From Calditrichia bacterium (GTDB taxonomy: Bacteria; Calditrichota; Calditrichia; RBG-13-44-9; J075): a stretch of 64,000 nt of DNA. Location: positions 186,001 through 250,000 of the forward strand of contig JANQQU010000085.1 of assembly GCA_028284905.1 (NCBI GenBank), given 5' to 3'. The notes beneath the pieces are model-generated. The model worked only from the letters and a program-made list of their open reading frames with translations, was not told the origin of the DNA and searched no databases. Positions 43,251 through 52,635 of the stretch are shown piece by piece. Each line of letters starts with the position of its first letter. The first letter of the stretch is position 1. Position numbers and translations under genes: made by a program.

Positions 43251-45695
43251 CTACTTCACTTTTATCCGGATGTTGTCCGCTTTTAACCCGGCGCTGCGAA
43301 CTTTTACGCTGATTTGCCCCGTATCGAATCCGGATTTAATAATAAGCATTGCTTTCCCATAAAATAGCTTCACAGTATTTGCCTGAAATGGAGCAAAGGA
43401 TTGGGGATTCCCATTGCCGACGCCGGCAATTTCCCCGGGACCATCTACTTCAATATAAACATCATCCATTGCTAGTGGATGGGGAATACCATTTTTGTCG
43501 TAAGCTTCTATCAAAACATAGGCGAGGTCCTGCCCATCGGGTGAAATTGTTTCCAGATCTGTCGTCAGGCGAAGATTTGTTGCTTCTCCGGCAGTTCTGA
43601 TAATATTCTCGCCAATTTTTTTCCCTTCCCGGTAAGCAACTGCTTTTAATTCACCGGCTTGCCAGGGGACATTCCGCCAGATCAGGCGAAAGCGCTCTAC
43701 AGAGTTTTCCGAAGTGGGATTCTTGCTGCGTTTTCCCAGGGAGGCGCCATTAAGAAATAATTCCGCTTCATCGCCATTGGTATAGACGAAGACAGGCAGA
43801 GAGTCAATCCCGGTGTTTTCCCAGTTCCAGTGCGGAAGAATGTGAATGGTTGTTTCATCCGGCAGCCAATAACTTTTATAAAGATAAAAGCGGTCTTTCG
43901 GAATACCGACCAAATCGACAATGCCAAAATAGGAGCTACGGGAGGCATTCTCATCCTTCATCCCGTTTTCTTTTGTCCATTGATTATGATAGGGGGTCGG
44001 TTCTCCCAGGTAGTCGAAACCGGTCCAGACAAATTCTCCGGCAACATAAGGCTCATCCTGCTGCCACATGAAGTCGTCATCGGCAATTTCCGCCCAACTG
44101 GGGGCATGGAGATCGTATGAACTGATTTGCAGGGAGCGGGTGAAATCAGTCTTCTTCTTCGGTAAGGGCAATTCATAAAATCCCCGGGTGCTCAAGGTCG
44201 AGGCGGATTCGCTGATGATCACCGATTTGTTCGGTTCTAGCTGCCGGGCCAGGCGATAACGGCGGTCATAGTTCCAGGCATGAACGTCATAATAGTCGAA
44301 ATGACGCAGTTTTGCACTTTTTAAGTTGTCGCAAACTAAAGTCACCGGGCGGGTCGGGTCATATTTTCGCACATAGGATATCATTGTGTTTAAGCGTTGA
44401 AAACCATTGTCAATATTCCACTGAACATCGCCGATTTCATTACCGACGCTCCAGAGAAAAATGGATGGGTGATTGCGATCGCGCACTACGAAATTATGGA
44501 TGTTACGCCGGGCAAAATCTTCGAAATCTGTCTGCGGGGTGATGCCGGCCTTACCATCATATTTATCGAATATTTCGTTAAACATCAGTAATCCCATGCG
44601 GTCGCATAGTTCCAGCAGTTCGGGCGCGGCAGTATTATGACTATTGCGAATGGCGTTGCAACCCATGGCTTTCATGATTTCCAATTGCCGCTCCATCGCC
44701 CGCGGATAAAACGCTGCCCCGAGCGGGCCAAAGTCATGATGGAGGTTCACCCCTTTCAGCTGCACACGCCGGTCATTGAGGTAAAAACCATGGTCGGCGG
44801 TAAAGCGTATGGTGCGGATACCAAAATTTGTTTCGGCGCTGTCCCGAAGGGAATCTCCGTTGTAAATGCGGGTTTTCACCTGGTATAATGCCGGATCTTC
44901 AATATCCCAGCGGCGGGGATTGTTAAGCGAGAAATGGACGGCAATATCTTTTCTCCCACCAGCGGGAATCATTGCTGTGGCAGATTCCTCGGCAATCTTA
45001 CGCCCATCCGGATTGATAATCGTTTGCACAACCCGCACTGTTTCGATGTCCGCGTTGGTTTTGTTTTCGACGGTGGTCTGCACTTGCACCCGGGCATAAT
45101 GCGGTTTAACGATTGGCGTGGTGACGTAATTTCCCCAGATAGCGATATGTAAAGGATTCGTTTTTATTAGTTGCACTTTCCGATAGATACCGGCGCCGGG
45201 ATACCAGCGGCTGTCATGCTGCCGGGTATCTACATGGACGGCGAGCAGGTTGCTGCTGCCATAATTAAGGAAATCAGTGATATCAACATAGAATGAATTG
45301 TATCCATAATCCCATTCGCCGGCCAGCTTGCCATTAAGATACACTTTTGGAAAAGCCATAACACCGTCGAAGAGCAAGTAAAACCGTTTATCGCTGTCGC
45401 TATCGGCAATGTCAAATTGATAGCGATACCAGCCTTCGCCTTTCCAGGGAAGCTTCCCGGTATTGCCATCGCCATCAAGAATAAACGGTCCGGCAATCGC
45501 CCAGTCGTGCGGCAGCTGAATTGATTCCCAGGCAGTATCATCAAAATTATTCTCCTGGGCATTTTCCTGCGGCCCTTTCGCGAATTTCCAGCCGGTTTGT
45601 AAAATGCTCGTTTCTCCGGCAATGATTAGTCCGGAGAATAAAAAGATGCTCAACAGTGATAAAATGAAGAATGTGTTGGTGGGATTGATGTGCAT
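43251..45695 (-). CDS. Glycoside hydrolase family 2 protein (beta-galactosidase type), exported
   Basis: An 814-residue secreted glycosidase. A signal peptide (residues 1-27) is followed by the GH2 sugar-binding jelly roll (about 30-190, LPHDWAIAGPF, YYNG-type VYLNGKLAGEWDYGYNSF), an Ig-like domain (about 195-300), and the TIM barrel (about 305-600), with FYLNDRRVQLKGVNLHHDFGPLG, NAIRNSHNTAAPELLELCDRMGLLMFNEIFD, the acid/base Glu in LWSVGNEIGD and the nucleophile Glu in YVAGEFVWTGFDYLGEP. A DUF4982-like and a further beta domain complete the protein. It would release terminal beta-linked sugars from oligosaccharides or glycoconjugates. No polysaccharide-utilisation pair (SusC/SusD) is beside it. 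Confidence 0.94.
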   Translation of the reverse strand: MHINPTNTFFILSLLSIFLFSGLIIAGETSILQTGWKFAKGPQENAQENNFDDTAWESIQLPHDWAIAGPFILDGDGNTGKLPWKGEGWYRYQFDIADSDSDKRFYLLFDGVMAFPKVYLNGKLAGEWDYGYNSFYVDITDFLNYGSSNLLAVHVDTRQHDSRWYPGAGIYRKVQLIKTNPLHIAIWGNYVTTPIVKPHYARVQVQTTVENKTNADIETVRVVQTIINPDGRKIAEESATAMIPAGGRKDIAVHFSLNNPRRWDIEDPALYQVKTRIYNGDSLRDSAETNFGIRTIRFTADHGFYLNDRRVQLKGVNLHHDFGPLGAAFYPRAMERQLEIMKAMGCNAIRNSHNTAAPELLELCDRMGLLMFNEIFDKYDGKAGITPQTDFEDFARRNIHNFVVRDRNHPSIFLWSVGNEIGDVQWNIDNGFQRLNTMISYVRKYDPTRPVTLVCDNLKSAKLRHFDYYDVHAWNYDRRYRLARQLEPNKSVIISESASTLSTRGFYELPLPKKKTDFTRSLQISSYDLHAPSWAEIADDDFMWQQDEPYVAGEFVWTGFDYLGEPTPYHNQWTKENGMKDENASRSSYFGIVDLVGIPKDRFYLYKSYWLPDETTIHILPHWNWENTGIDSLPVFVYTNGDEAELFLNGASLGKRSKNPTSENSVERFRLIWRNVPWQAGELKAVAYREGKKIGENIIRTAGEATNLRLTTDLETISPDGQDLAYVLIEAYDKNGIPHPLAMDDVYIEVDGPGEIAGVGNGNPQSFAPFQANTVKLFYGKAMLIIKSGFDTGQISVKVRSAGLKADNIRIKVK

Positions 45696-46041
45696 CTGTG
45701 TTCCTTTGCCTTGTGTTGGTTTGCATATGAAACCGCTGAAAATAAGGAAACATGGTGAATTATCAAAATTGAGGAAATAGGGGGCGAAATTGCGGAAAGC
45801 AGAATTTGGATATTAGCCACTGATATATACGGATTTTCACTGATCTTTCCATCGTTCTGCTTTTATCCGTGCAAATCCGTGTTTATCTGCGGCTAAAAAT
45901 TAGGTTTTTAAGGTATTTTTGTAACATGTAAACTTGTGTATAAACCCTCGCCCAAAGGAGTGTACGGTTCGCAGTATTTCAGTTTACTATTCACTACCGA
46001 CTATAAACCCTTTGGGACCACTACCACTAAAAAAGATGGTG
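45696..46041. other. 346-bp intergenic region carrying a long inverted repeat
   Basis: No gene is supported. It contains the 84-bp imperfect palindrome described separately, and then an A/T-rich stretch and a short inverted pair CCCAAAGG/CCTTTGGG around 45953 and 46010. The GH2 promoter should lie near 45700-45790 on the minus strand. Confidence 0.5.
45813..45896. repeat. Imperfect palindromic intergenic repeat
   Basis: The left arm (45813-45846, beginning TTAGCCACTGATATATACGG) and the reverse complement of the right arm (45863-45896, beginning TTAGCCGCAGATAAACACGG) agree at most positions over about 33 nt, around a short centre. The 'ACGGATTTGCACGGAT' wording is that of a small palindromic element dispersed in many environmental genomes. 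It may be a MITE-like or REP-like unit, or a long hairpin between genes. Confidence 0.6.
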
Positions 46042-46917
46042 TCATTTCAACAAAAGTGCCTTACGAACAAGCGCTTGATTACCCAGCGTTAATTTGTAGA
46101 TATATACCCCGCTGGGAAGGTCGTTAGCGACCCAATTATAGCGGTGGCTACCCGCCGGCAGGTGCATCGCCAATAGACTCTGCACCGATTCACCCAATAT
46201 GTTGAATATTTCCAGGGTGACAAATCCGGCGTTCGGCAGTAGAAATTCAATCGTTGTTGAGGGATTAAACGGATTGGGATAATTTTGCCGTAATTGAAAT
46301 TCCTCGGGAGAATAGACCGCCGGTGCATCAATGATGGAAGTGATTTCCCGAACCCGTACAGTCAGAGTATCGCTGGTTGCTGCACCGGTTGGATCAGCGA
46401 CTGTCATACCCAGATAAGTATTCCCATAAAACCCGGCAGTTGCTGTAATTGTAAGGTAGCCGTTAGTGGGATTGAATACTGTTTGCAGTGAATCGCTGCC
46501 GCTGTTGAACTGAAAATCCAGTAAGGAATCGGGCGTTTCCGCATCTGCCACAAAATGCCAGACATTAAGGGATGTGCTGTCCCCACTATCAATGAAGACA
46601 GTATCGGGGAGATTTTGCCAAACTGGCGGTTGATTGACCAAAAACATCGGAGTGAGGAATCCGGCAGCTACATTCGCATTAACGCCACTTGCCAATCCGG
46701 GCGATGTTATCTGAGCCAAAGTGCTCGTCAGGTGATATTGGGCGGATTGACTATCGCCACCAGCACCGTTCAACGCTGCTTTTTGCAAAGCTGCTTGCGG
46801 GGTTTGCCCAAATGCAAAATTGATAAGCATAATCTGCAATAAAATTGCTATGAAAAAGCAAACGTTTGATAATGCGTTCCCTGGTTTTTGTCGTCTGTTC
46901 GTGAGTTGTCCGTCCAT
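46042..46917 (-). CDS. Secreted protein with type IX-like sorting domain
   Basis: A 291-residue exported protein with a signal peptide ending LINFAFGQ near residue 38. Residues 45-90 (AALNGAGGDSQSAQYHLTSTLAQITSPGLASG...NVAAGFL) form a small motif common in sorting-domain proteins of these phyla. Residues 100-200 resemble a cadherin/Ig-like domain (PVWQNLPDTVFIDSGDSTSLNVWHFVADAETPDSLL). The tail has RQNYPNPFNPSTTIEFLLP, IFNILGESV and LPSGVYIYKLTLG...KALLLK. Its start codon overlaps the stop of the large upstream surface protein by 1 nt (TAATG), so the two are made together. Confidence 0.85.
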   Translation of the reverse strand: MDGQLTNRRQKPGNALSNVCFFIAILLQIMLINFAFGQTPQAALQKAALNGAGGDSQSAQYHLTSTLAQITSPGLASGVNANVAAGFLTPMFLVNQPPVWQNLPDTVFIDSGDSTSLNVWHFVADAETPDSLLDFQFNSGSDSLQTVFNPTNGYLTITATAGFYGNTYLGMTVADPTGAATSDTLTVRVREITSIIDAPAVYSPEEFQLRQNYPNPFNPSTTIEFLLPNAGFVTLEIFNILGESVQSLLAMHLPAGSHRYNWVANDLPSGVYIYKLTLGNQALVRKALLLK

Positions 46918-49100
46918 TATTCACTCCTCGGCATGGCGGTCGGAGTTTGGTCGAAGGAGTGGCGGCTGGATTCTGTTTTTGTATATGCCGCCGGCTGCAC
47001 CGTTTTATCTGCGAGCAGTTTTTCCAGGACTTTTTCCAATCGAGTGATTTTATCTCCCATGGATTTATGCGTATTCTGCAATGTTTGGTAGCGCTGTTGC
47101 AAACGCTCTAGCTGTTGCTGTAAATCTGCCGTGCGTTTTTCCAGTGCCTGAATCGCGGTAAAATTAACGCCATGGAAATCGGCACAGGCGATAGTCGTAT
47201 CGGAACCGATTTTGCCGATGCCATCATGGCCGAAAGCAGCGAAGAAATCTTGCGCCATTGGTCCATAGTGTCGATAAAGCCGGGAATTCTGCCCAATATA
47301 ATTCCAGGTGCCCAGCCGAAATTTAGCGACCTTCGTTAAGATAGTTTCGCCATCCAATAGTTGAAAATTTTCCTTTTTGGCAGAATCAGAAATCGCTTCC
47401 CAGGAGCTGCCGTTTGAGGGCAGTTTTACGCCGGCTACTGGCTCCCCATTAGAACCAACACCGCTAACGAAACGGACGCCACCAGTGGCGCGGGCAGCGA
47501 ATTCGTTGGCCGCTTCCGAATTAAATGGGGTGGCGACAATGGTTGCCAAATTATCACCCCAGATAAATGTGCCGTTATGTGCTGCATCTACACTGGCCCC
47601 GGTGCCCCCGGCAAAGGAATATGGGCCGGCGGCAGTGGTACTCCAGCCTACCGACATGGCTGCGGCGCCGCTGGCAGTGCTGGCTTGCCCAAATGCCACC
47701 GCAGCTATTCCGGAGGCTGTATTACCAGAGCCAATGGCAGTCGCATGAAGTGATGTTGCGCTGCTATTTCCCCCGGAGGCTAGTGAGCCGGTGCCACTGG
47801 CAATGTTTTGGTCACCGAGAACTGTCGCATAATTGCCGGTGGCCTGATTGTGCTGGCCAAATGCCGTAGCCGCGGTGCCGCTGGCGATATTGTCCAGCCC
47901 ACCAGCAAAAGAATAGGTGCCTGAAGCCTGGGCATCTATTCCGAATGCTGCGGAATAATTTCCGATATTGTTATCATCCCAACGGTTGTTGTTTACCCGA
48001 CCGGCCCGGAAAGCTGATTTACCGGGATACCAAAGCAGGCGGGTGCCGAAACCGTTGACGGGAATTGGCCCCAGTCCATGAGTGCCCTGGAAAAGCACCC
48101 CTCTTTCATTAAATACATGTAAATCAGCCAAAGGTGTGGCAAGGTCACCAATTGCTACTTTCCCTTCTACTGTAAATATCTTATCCTGTCCGGAAAATTT
48201 GCCGGAGCCGGCGACATGGAAATCGGTATCGGGAAAAGTGGCAACGCCCAGTTTTCCGGAAACTTGCAGGCGATTGTTCTGCCCTAAAATGAGTGCATTG
48301 CCATTTACTTCCAACGCATTTGTGGGTAAAGGTTCATTGATACCAACCAATCCATTTAAAACAATTTCACCTCCGCCATCTACCAGGACATCACCATTAA
48401 CATGGAAATCAGCCTGTGGCGCCGGAACGCTAATCCCGATCGAGCTGGAAACGAGCAGCCCGTCATCTCCTTGTATATTAACCGGCCCGGCGTCGGCAAT
48501 AATTGTTCTTCCTCCTCCTGGCGCGTTTTGATCGTAGGCTTCATCGAGTGTATTGCCGCCAATGCCGCCATTATCGATGCCGTCCGCGAATCCTTCCGGG
48601 ACATCGGTAAGATTATCCCAGCTAAAATGATTGCTACCTTCGTTGGGAGGATTACCATCGGAGTTGCGAAAGTCTGCAGTATCCAACCCGCTCCACTGAT
48701 TGGCGGATTGACTCAGCATCGCATAAGCGCTACTGACAATCCGCCGCCTGGGGGTCATTTCCGGATCAGAAGCGACTTTAATACCGAGATATTTTTCCGG
48801 ACCGGATAAAACATCCGGCATTAAGGGATTATTGCTTCCTAAAAGAGTGCTGAATAATCCCTGCCGGGTTTCGACTGTTTGTGATTCGGACCAGACGGGG
48901 CTCCCGCCTGTTGGCAGATCATAAATAGCAAAAACGATCTGATAGTTGCCGTCGGCAATCAGATTGCCGGTAGCGGGATCGCTTAATAAACCCTGGTAAT
49001 TCATCAGCTGTGGCACCTGAGCGACTATTAAAAAAGGCCAGATAACGACAAAAAGAAGAAGCGTTCGGTAAAACGGGTAATTTTTTTGCGGAGTAAACAT
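46917..49100 (-). CDS. Surface protein with YadA-like head repeats and S74-type self-cleaving chaperone tail
   Basis: A 727-residue exported protein. A signal segment (about 10-28) is followed by a beta domain with LMNYQGLLSDPATGNLIADGNYQIVFAIYD (residues 32-62), typical of tail-fibre-like envelope proteins. After linkers, residues 395-510 are YadA head repeats (IASGTAATAFGQHNQATGNYATVLG and similar). The C-terminal 140 residues match the peptidase S74 intramolecular chaperone: SDSAKKENFQ carries Ser and Lys five residues apart, followed by FRLGTWNYIG, YGPMAQDFFAAFG and a coiled coil (ALEKRTADLQQQLERLQQ). S74 tails trimerise a fibre and then cut themselves off. It is coupled to the next gene by a 1-nt overlap. 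Confidence 0.85.
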   Translation of the reverse strand: MFTPQKNYPFYRTLLLFVVIWPFLIVAQVPQLMNYQGLLSDPATGNLIADGNYQIVFAIYDLPTGGSPVWSESQTVETRQGLFSTLLGSNNPLMPDVLSGPEKYLGIKVASDPEMTPRRRIVSSAYAMLSQSANQWSGLDTADFRNSDGNPPNEGSNHFSWDNLTDVPEGFADGIDNGGIGGNTLDEAYDQNAPGGGRTIIADAGPVNIQGDDGLLVSSSIGISVPAPQADFHVNGDVLVDGGGEIVLNGLVGINEPLPTNALEVNGNALILGQNNRLQVSGKLGVATFPDTDFHVAGSGKFSGQDKIFTVEGKVAIGDLATPLADLHVFNERGVLFQGTHGLGPIPVNGFGTRLLWYPGKSAFRAGRVNNNRWDDNNIGNYSAAFGIDAQASGTYSFAGGLDNIASGTAATAFGQHNQATGNYATVLGDQNIASGTGSLASGGNSSATSLHATAIGSGNTASGIAAVAFGQASTASGAAAMSVGWSTTAAGPYSFAGGTGASVDAAHNGTFIWGDNLATIVATPFNSEAANEFAARATGGVRFVSGVGSNGEPVAGVKLPSNGSSWEAISDSAKKENFQLLDGETILTKVAKFRLGTWNYIGQNSRLYRHYGPMAQDFFAAFGHDGIGKIGSDTTIACADFHGVNFTAIQALEKRTADLQQQLERLQQRYQTLQNTHKSMGDKITRLEKVLEKLLADKTVQPAAYTKTESSRHSFDQTPTAMPRSE

Positions 49101-49285
49101 TGTAAACCTCCTTATTCTATAACCTGAAGTCTTTAGTCTGGAGTTTCTATAATTGTTTCTAATTCCAATGTGGGAAAAACCCGGTTAAGGAATCAATCCC
49201 ATGAAGATGGGAGATGCGGGTGAGGGAATTTGTTTTTTAAGTGGTAATTATTTAATATTTATAAACTAATAACAGGAGATTTCTA

Positions 49286-51214
49286 ATGGTTAATACATTC
49301 AGAACCGGTGGTAAAAGTTTGTTGCTGATGATAGCGATACTGCTAATCTCATACACAGAAACTCTCACGGCGCAAATTGCCTGGACAGACACTTCCGTCT
49401 ATCCCTTGCCGGAAATTCTCGTCGAGGACGAGCCTATATTAGTGCCCACGCCGATTATTGTCCGGGAAGCGGAGATACGGGATTTTCAGGCATATAATGC
49501 CCATAATATATCGGAAGTCTTAAACCAGTCTCCGGGAATCAATGTGCAGTATGGCGCCTCTTCCAACGATGCCCGCGCCTGGGTGCGAGGCTTTCGCCAT
49601 CGCGATGTGTTGATTTTATTCGACGGTATTCCCCTCGCTTCTGCGTTTGAAGGCAGCATTGATCTGAATGAAATTTCCATCGAAAATATCTCCCGGGTTA
49701 AAACCATGAAGGGTGCACCATCGGTGATGTATGGGCCCAATGGCATGGGTGGTGTTATTGACATTATCCCGAAAAGCGGCAAAAATTTTGACGGTGCCCA
49801 TGCGCTGATAGAAGTCGGTGAGAACAGCAGCAATTTATTTCGGGGAAATTTAGGGGGAAGCCATAATAATCTAAATTATTTTGCTTCGGTGAACTTTGAA
49901 ACTTCCGATGGCTTCTCACTAGCAAATGGCTTCGAAAGCCAGTTGAATGAAGACGGCGAGCTGCGGGAAAACAGTGATTACCTACGGCGCAATTTATTCC
50001 TGCACTTAAATAGTGAATCGGCAAGTCTTGGCAGAACATCTTTTTTTGTAAATGCCACGAGTAATGAAAAAGGGTTGACGCCGCAGGCCGGCACCGACGA
50101 TGTCGATTTTGAGCGCCTGACCAAGTCTAACCGCCAGACGGTCGGTTTTTCCAACCAATTTTTGGCAATACCGCTGTCCCTGAAGATGTATTACAATGCT
50201 TCACAAACCCGTCTGACCGCGTTTACCGATGGCAGCTATAGCGAAGTGGACGAGGTTGAGGATGCTGAAGATTACTCACTGGGAGGCGCATTATATTCGA
50301 AAGTTTCGACATCGGAGAACAATCTTATTGTATTGAATGCCGCCTATCGCCGCGACGTTTTTGAGGCGGAAGAAGCGCTGGAAAATCTTGACCAGGTCAG
50401 CATCAACACCTATACACTTTCCGCGGAAGATGAGTTCTCGTTGAATAAACGTATCTCTCTGGCTGTCGGGGCAATGTTTAACGTCTTTGAACAACCGGAA
50501 GTGAATGAGAGTATCAATGCCCTCAATTTTCAGGCGGTCGCCGGTTATCAATTGCTGGAGAATGTTGCCCTGCATGCCTCGGCTGCCCAGCGGACTCGCT
50601 TCCCGAAATTGCGGGAGCTTTACCGGGAACGCTATGGAAATCCTGATTTGAAGGAACAAAGCACGGTGAATTATGAATTTGGATTTAAGCATAATCTCGC
50701 CGGGAAAGTGCAGACGGATGTAACCATTTTTCAAAGTGATCTGAAGGATCTGATTGAACGGCCGGATCGGCGCAGCCTTTATCAGAATATTGACGAAGCG
50801 ACTTTTAAAGGACTGGAACTTTCATCGGGCAGTTGGTTGACGGAGAAGCTTTTTGGCCGGGTTGGCTATCAGTACCTCGATGCGTCGGAAACGCTGGAGG
50901 ACGGCAGCAGTCAGCAGTTAAGAAGCCGCCCGAAGCATACCACTTATCTGGAAGCCCGCTATAAATTGCCTTTTAATATCATGACAGCGATTAATGGTAT
51001 TTATGTGAATGAGCTTTATGATTTGGATGATGATGACAATTTTGTAGAGCTCCCCAGTTATCTGGTATTACATTTGAAGGCATCGGTCACATTGCAGGAA
51101 AACATCTCCACATATATTGACATTTCAAATTTAACAGACAAGAACTACGGCCATCGCTTGGGATACCCCCGGGAAGGGCGTACATTTCGTGCTGGTCTGA
51201 GAGTTGATATGTAA
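49286..51214 (+). CDS. TonB-dependent outer-membrane receptor
   Basis: A 642-residue outer-membrane protein. The signal peptide is followed by a plug domain at about 45-165 (LPEILVEDEPI as a TonB-box-like stretch, EVLNQSPGINVQYG, RAWVRGFRHRDVLILFDGIPLASAF, VKTMKGAPSVMYGPNGMGGVIDII) and a 22-strand-type barrel to the C-terminus, which ends in an aromatic-rich strand FRAGLRVDM. Such receptors import metal chelates, B12, sugars or peptides with TonB energy. CAGGAG precedes the ATG. It is divergent from the S74 protein gene and starts the long plus-strand run, with only 63 nt to the decarboxylase. Ligand unknown. Confidence 0.93.
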   Translation: MVNTFRTGGKSLLLMIAILLISYTETLTAQIAWTDTSVYPLPEILVEDEPILVPTPIIVREAEIRDFQAYNAHNISEVLNQSPGINVQYGASSNDARAWVRGFRHRDVLILFDGIPLASAFEGSIDLNEISIENISRVKTMKGAPSVMYGPNGMGGVIDIIPKSGKNFDGAHALIEVGENSSNLFRGNLGGSHNNLNYFASVNFETSDGFSLANGFESQLNEDGELRENSDYLRRNLFLHLNSESASLGRTSFFVNATSNEKGLTPQAGTDDVDFERLTKSNRQTVGFSNQFLAIPLSLKMYYNASQTRLTAFTDGSYSEVDEVEDAEDYSLGGALYSKVSTSENNLIVLNAAYRRDVFEAEEALENLDQVSINTYTLSAEDEFSLNKRISLAVGAMFNVFEQPEVNESINALNFQAVAGYQLLENVALHASAAQRTRFPKLRELYRERYGNPDLKEQSTVNYEFGFKHNLAGKVQTDVTIFQSDLKDLIERPDRRSLYQNIDEATFKGLELSSGSWLTEKLFGRVGYQYLDASETLEDGSSQQLRSRPKHTTYLEARYKLPFNIMTAINGIYVNELYDLDDDDNFVELPSYLVLHLKASVTLQENISTYIDISNLTDKNYGHRLGYPREGRTFRAGLRVDM

Positions 51215-51277
51215 GGGAATTCCTGGGCATTTGATTGAACGATCAGATGCCCTGCCCCAGGGAAGGAATATTGGCGA

Positions 51278-52603
51278 ATGGATATCCGTCAATGGCGCTT
51301 AACTACCAATAAGCAGGGACACCTGATTTCCGAAGGTTGCGACCTGGTAATGCTGGCGAAGGAGTTTGGTTCTCCGCTGCACAGTGTCAGCGTTTCCCGG
51401 CTTCGTAAAAATTATCATCGCTTTCGGAAAGCTTTCCAAAATTTGCACCCGCAATCTTCCGTTTATTATTCCTATAAAACCAATTGTATTCCCGGCGTCA
51501 TCCGTATTCTTCATGAAGAAGGCTGTGGGGCAGAGGTCATTTCTCCCTACGAGTTTTGGCTAAGTGAGCAATTAGGCGTCGATGGATCCGCGGTTATCTA
51601 TAATGGCGTCAATAAATCTGTGGAAGATCTTACCCGCGCAGTGGAACGGGATGTTCGTCTGCTTAATGTTGAATCTCCTGCGGAAATTGAGCGCTTGATT
51701 ACCGTTGTCAATCGCCTCGCTAAACCGGTGAATGTCGGTATTCGGATCTATCCTGCCGCTGGATGGAAGGCACAGTTTGGTTTGGATCCGGCGGTTGATA
51801 ATTTATTCGCGGCAATTGCAGCATTAAAAGCTGTCGAAAATATTAATATTTGTGGCCTTCATGTACATATCGGATCCGGGTTGAAGCAGCCAGCGTATTA
51901 CCGGAAAACCTTGCGGCAAATCTGTGAATTGATGGCAGAAATCCGCCGCCAATTTAAAATAACCATAACCAATCTGGATATCGGCGGTGGCTATGGCGTG
52001 CCGACGGTAAAAACTTTGTCGATCAGCGAAGTCGCAGCCTACAAGCTATTTCAAAAATCTCCGAAACCGCCAGTAGCGGAAGATTGCGCATCAATTGAAA
52101 AATTTGCGGAAGCGATTGTTTCGACATTGCAGGAAGAATGTAAAAAGCATGATTTCCCTTTGCCGAATTTGATTCTTGAGCCGGGGCGTGCCTTGACCAG
52201 CGATGCTCAAATGTTGTTAGTAACTATTCAGGAAATCAAGGTGCGCCGGAAGGGACTCAAGTATGCGCTGGCGGATGGAGGGATGCAAAATATTGCCTTT
52301 CCGCTTTCGTATGAATATCACCACTGTTTTTTGGCAAATCGCCCACTGAGCGCAGCGACCGATAAATATAACATCATGGGAACGCTCTGTTCTCCGGAAG
52401 ATTTCCTCTACCGCGGCTGGCCGATGCCGGAGTTACAGCCGGGAGATGTGCTGGCAATTATGGATGCCGGTGCTTACTTCAATTCATTCGCGAATAATTT
52501 TGCTTATCCGCGCCCCGGAGTGGTTTTGCTGGAGAATGGTATAGCTAAACAGACTAGAAAGCCGGAAGAATATCAACAGATGATTGCTGCAGATATCTTC
52601 TGA
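51278..52603 (+). CDS. PLP-dependent decarboxylase, diaminopimelate/ornithine decarboxylase fold III
   Basis: A 441-residue enzyme with the fold III signatures: SVYYSYKTNCIPGVI (PLP Lys near residue 68), EVISPYEFWLSEQLG, ICGLHVHIGSG (near residue 190), LDIGGGYGVP (phosphate loop), ILEPGRALTSDA and, near the end, GTLCSPEDFL with the catalytic Cys. The C-terminal MDAGAYFNSFANNFAYPRP matches the substrate-side Tyr/Asn loop. It differs from ordinary LysA at several places, e.g. CSPEDFL where CE(S/T)GD is usual and a longer insert before EDCASIEKF. It resembles secondary-metabolism members (staphyloferrin SbnH, butirosin BtrK). Substrate unknown. Confidence 0.85.
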   Translation: MDIRQWRLTTNKQGHLISEGCDLVMLAKEFGSPLHSVSVSRLRKNYHRFRKAFQNLHPQSSVYYSYKTNCIPGVIRILHEEGCGAEVISPYEFWLSEQLGVDGSAVIYNGVNKSVEDLTRAVERDVRLLNVESPAEIERLITVVNRLAKPVNVGIRIYPAAGWKAQFGLDPAVDNLFAAIAALKAVENINICGLHVHIGSGLKQPAYYRKTLRQICELMAEIRRQFKITITNLDIGGGYGVPTVKTLSISEVAAYKLFQKSPKPPVAEDCASIEKFAEAIVSTLQEECKKHDFPLPNLILEPGRALTSDAQMLLVTIQEIKVRRKGLKYALADGGMQNIAFPLSYEYHHCFLANRPLSAATDKYNIMGTLCSPEDFLYRGWPMPELQPGDVLAIMDAGAYFNSFANNFAYPRPGVVLLENGIAKQTRKPEEYQQMIAADIF

Positions 52604-52635
52604 GCATCGACTTAACCAACAGGGAAGTAAAGGTA

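Noticed and set aside
45936-46127. A small plus-strand gene
   Set aside because: It has no ribosome-binding site or family pattern and overlaps the well-supported 3' end of the sorting-domain gene.
47600-47900. A tandem DNA repeat or CRISPR-like array
   Set aside because: The periodic look comes from YadA-like head repeats in the minus-strand protein; there are no constant spacers.
49101-49285. A cobalamin riboswitch before the TonB receptor
   Set aside because: The region is only 185 bp and I find no B12-box or the required conserved core.
51278-52603. Calling this gene lysA
   Set aside because: The fold matches, but the CSPEDFL site and the context of ligases, methyltransferase and receptor differ from lysine biosynthesis; no other lysine gene is near.
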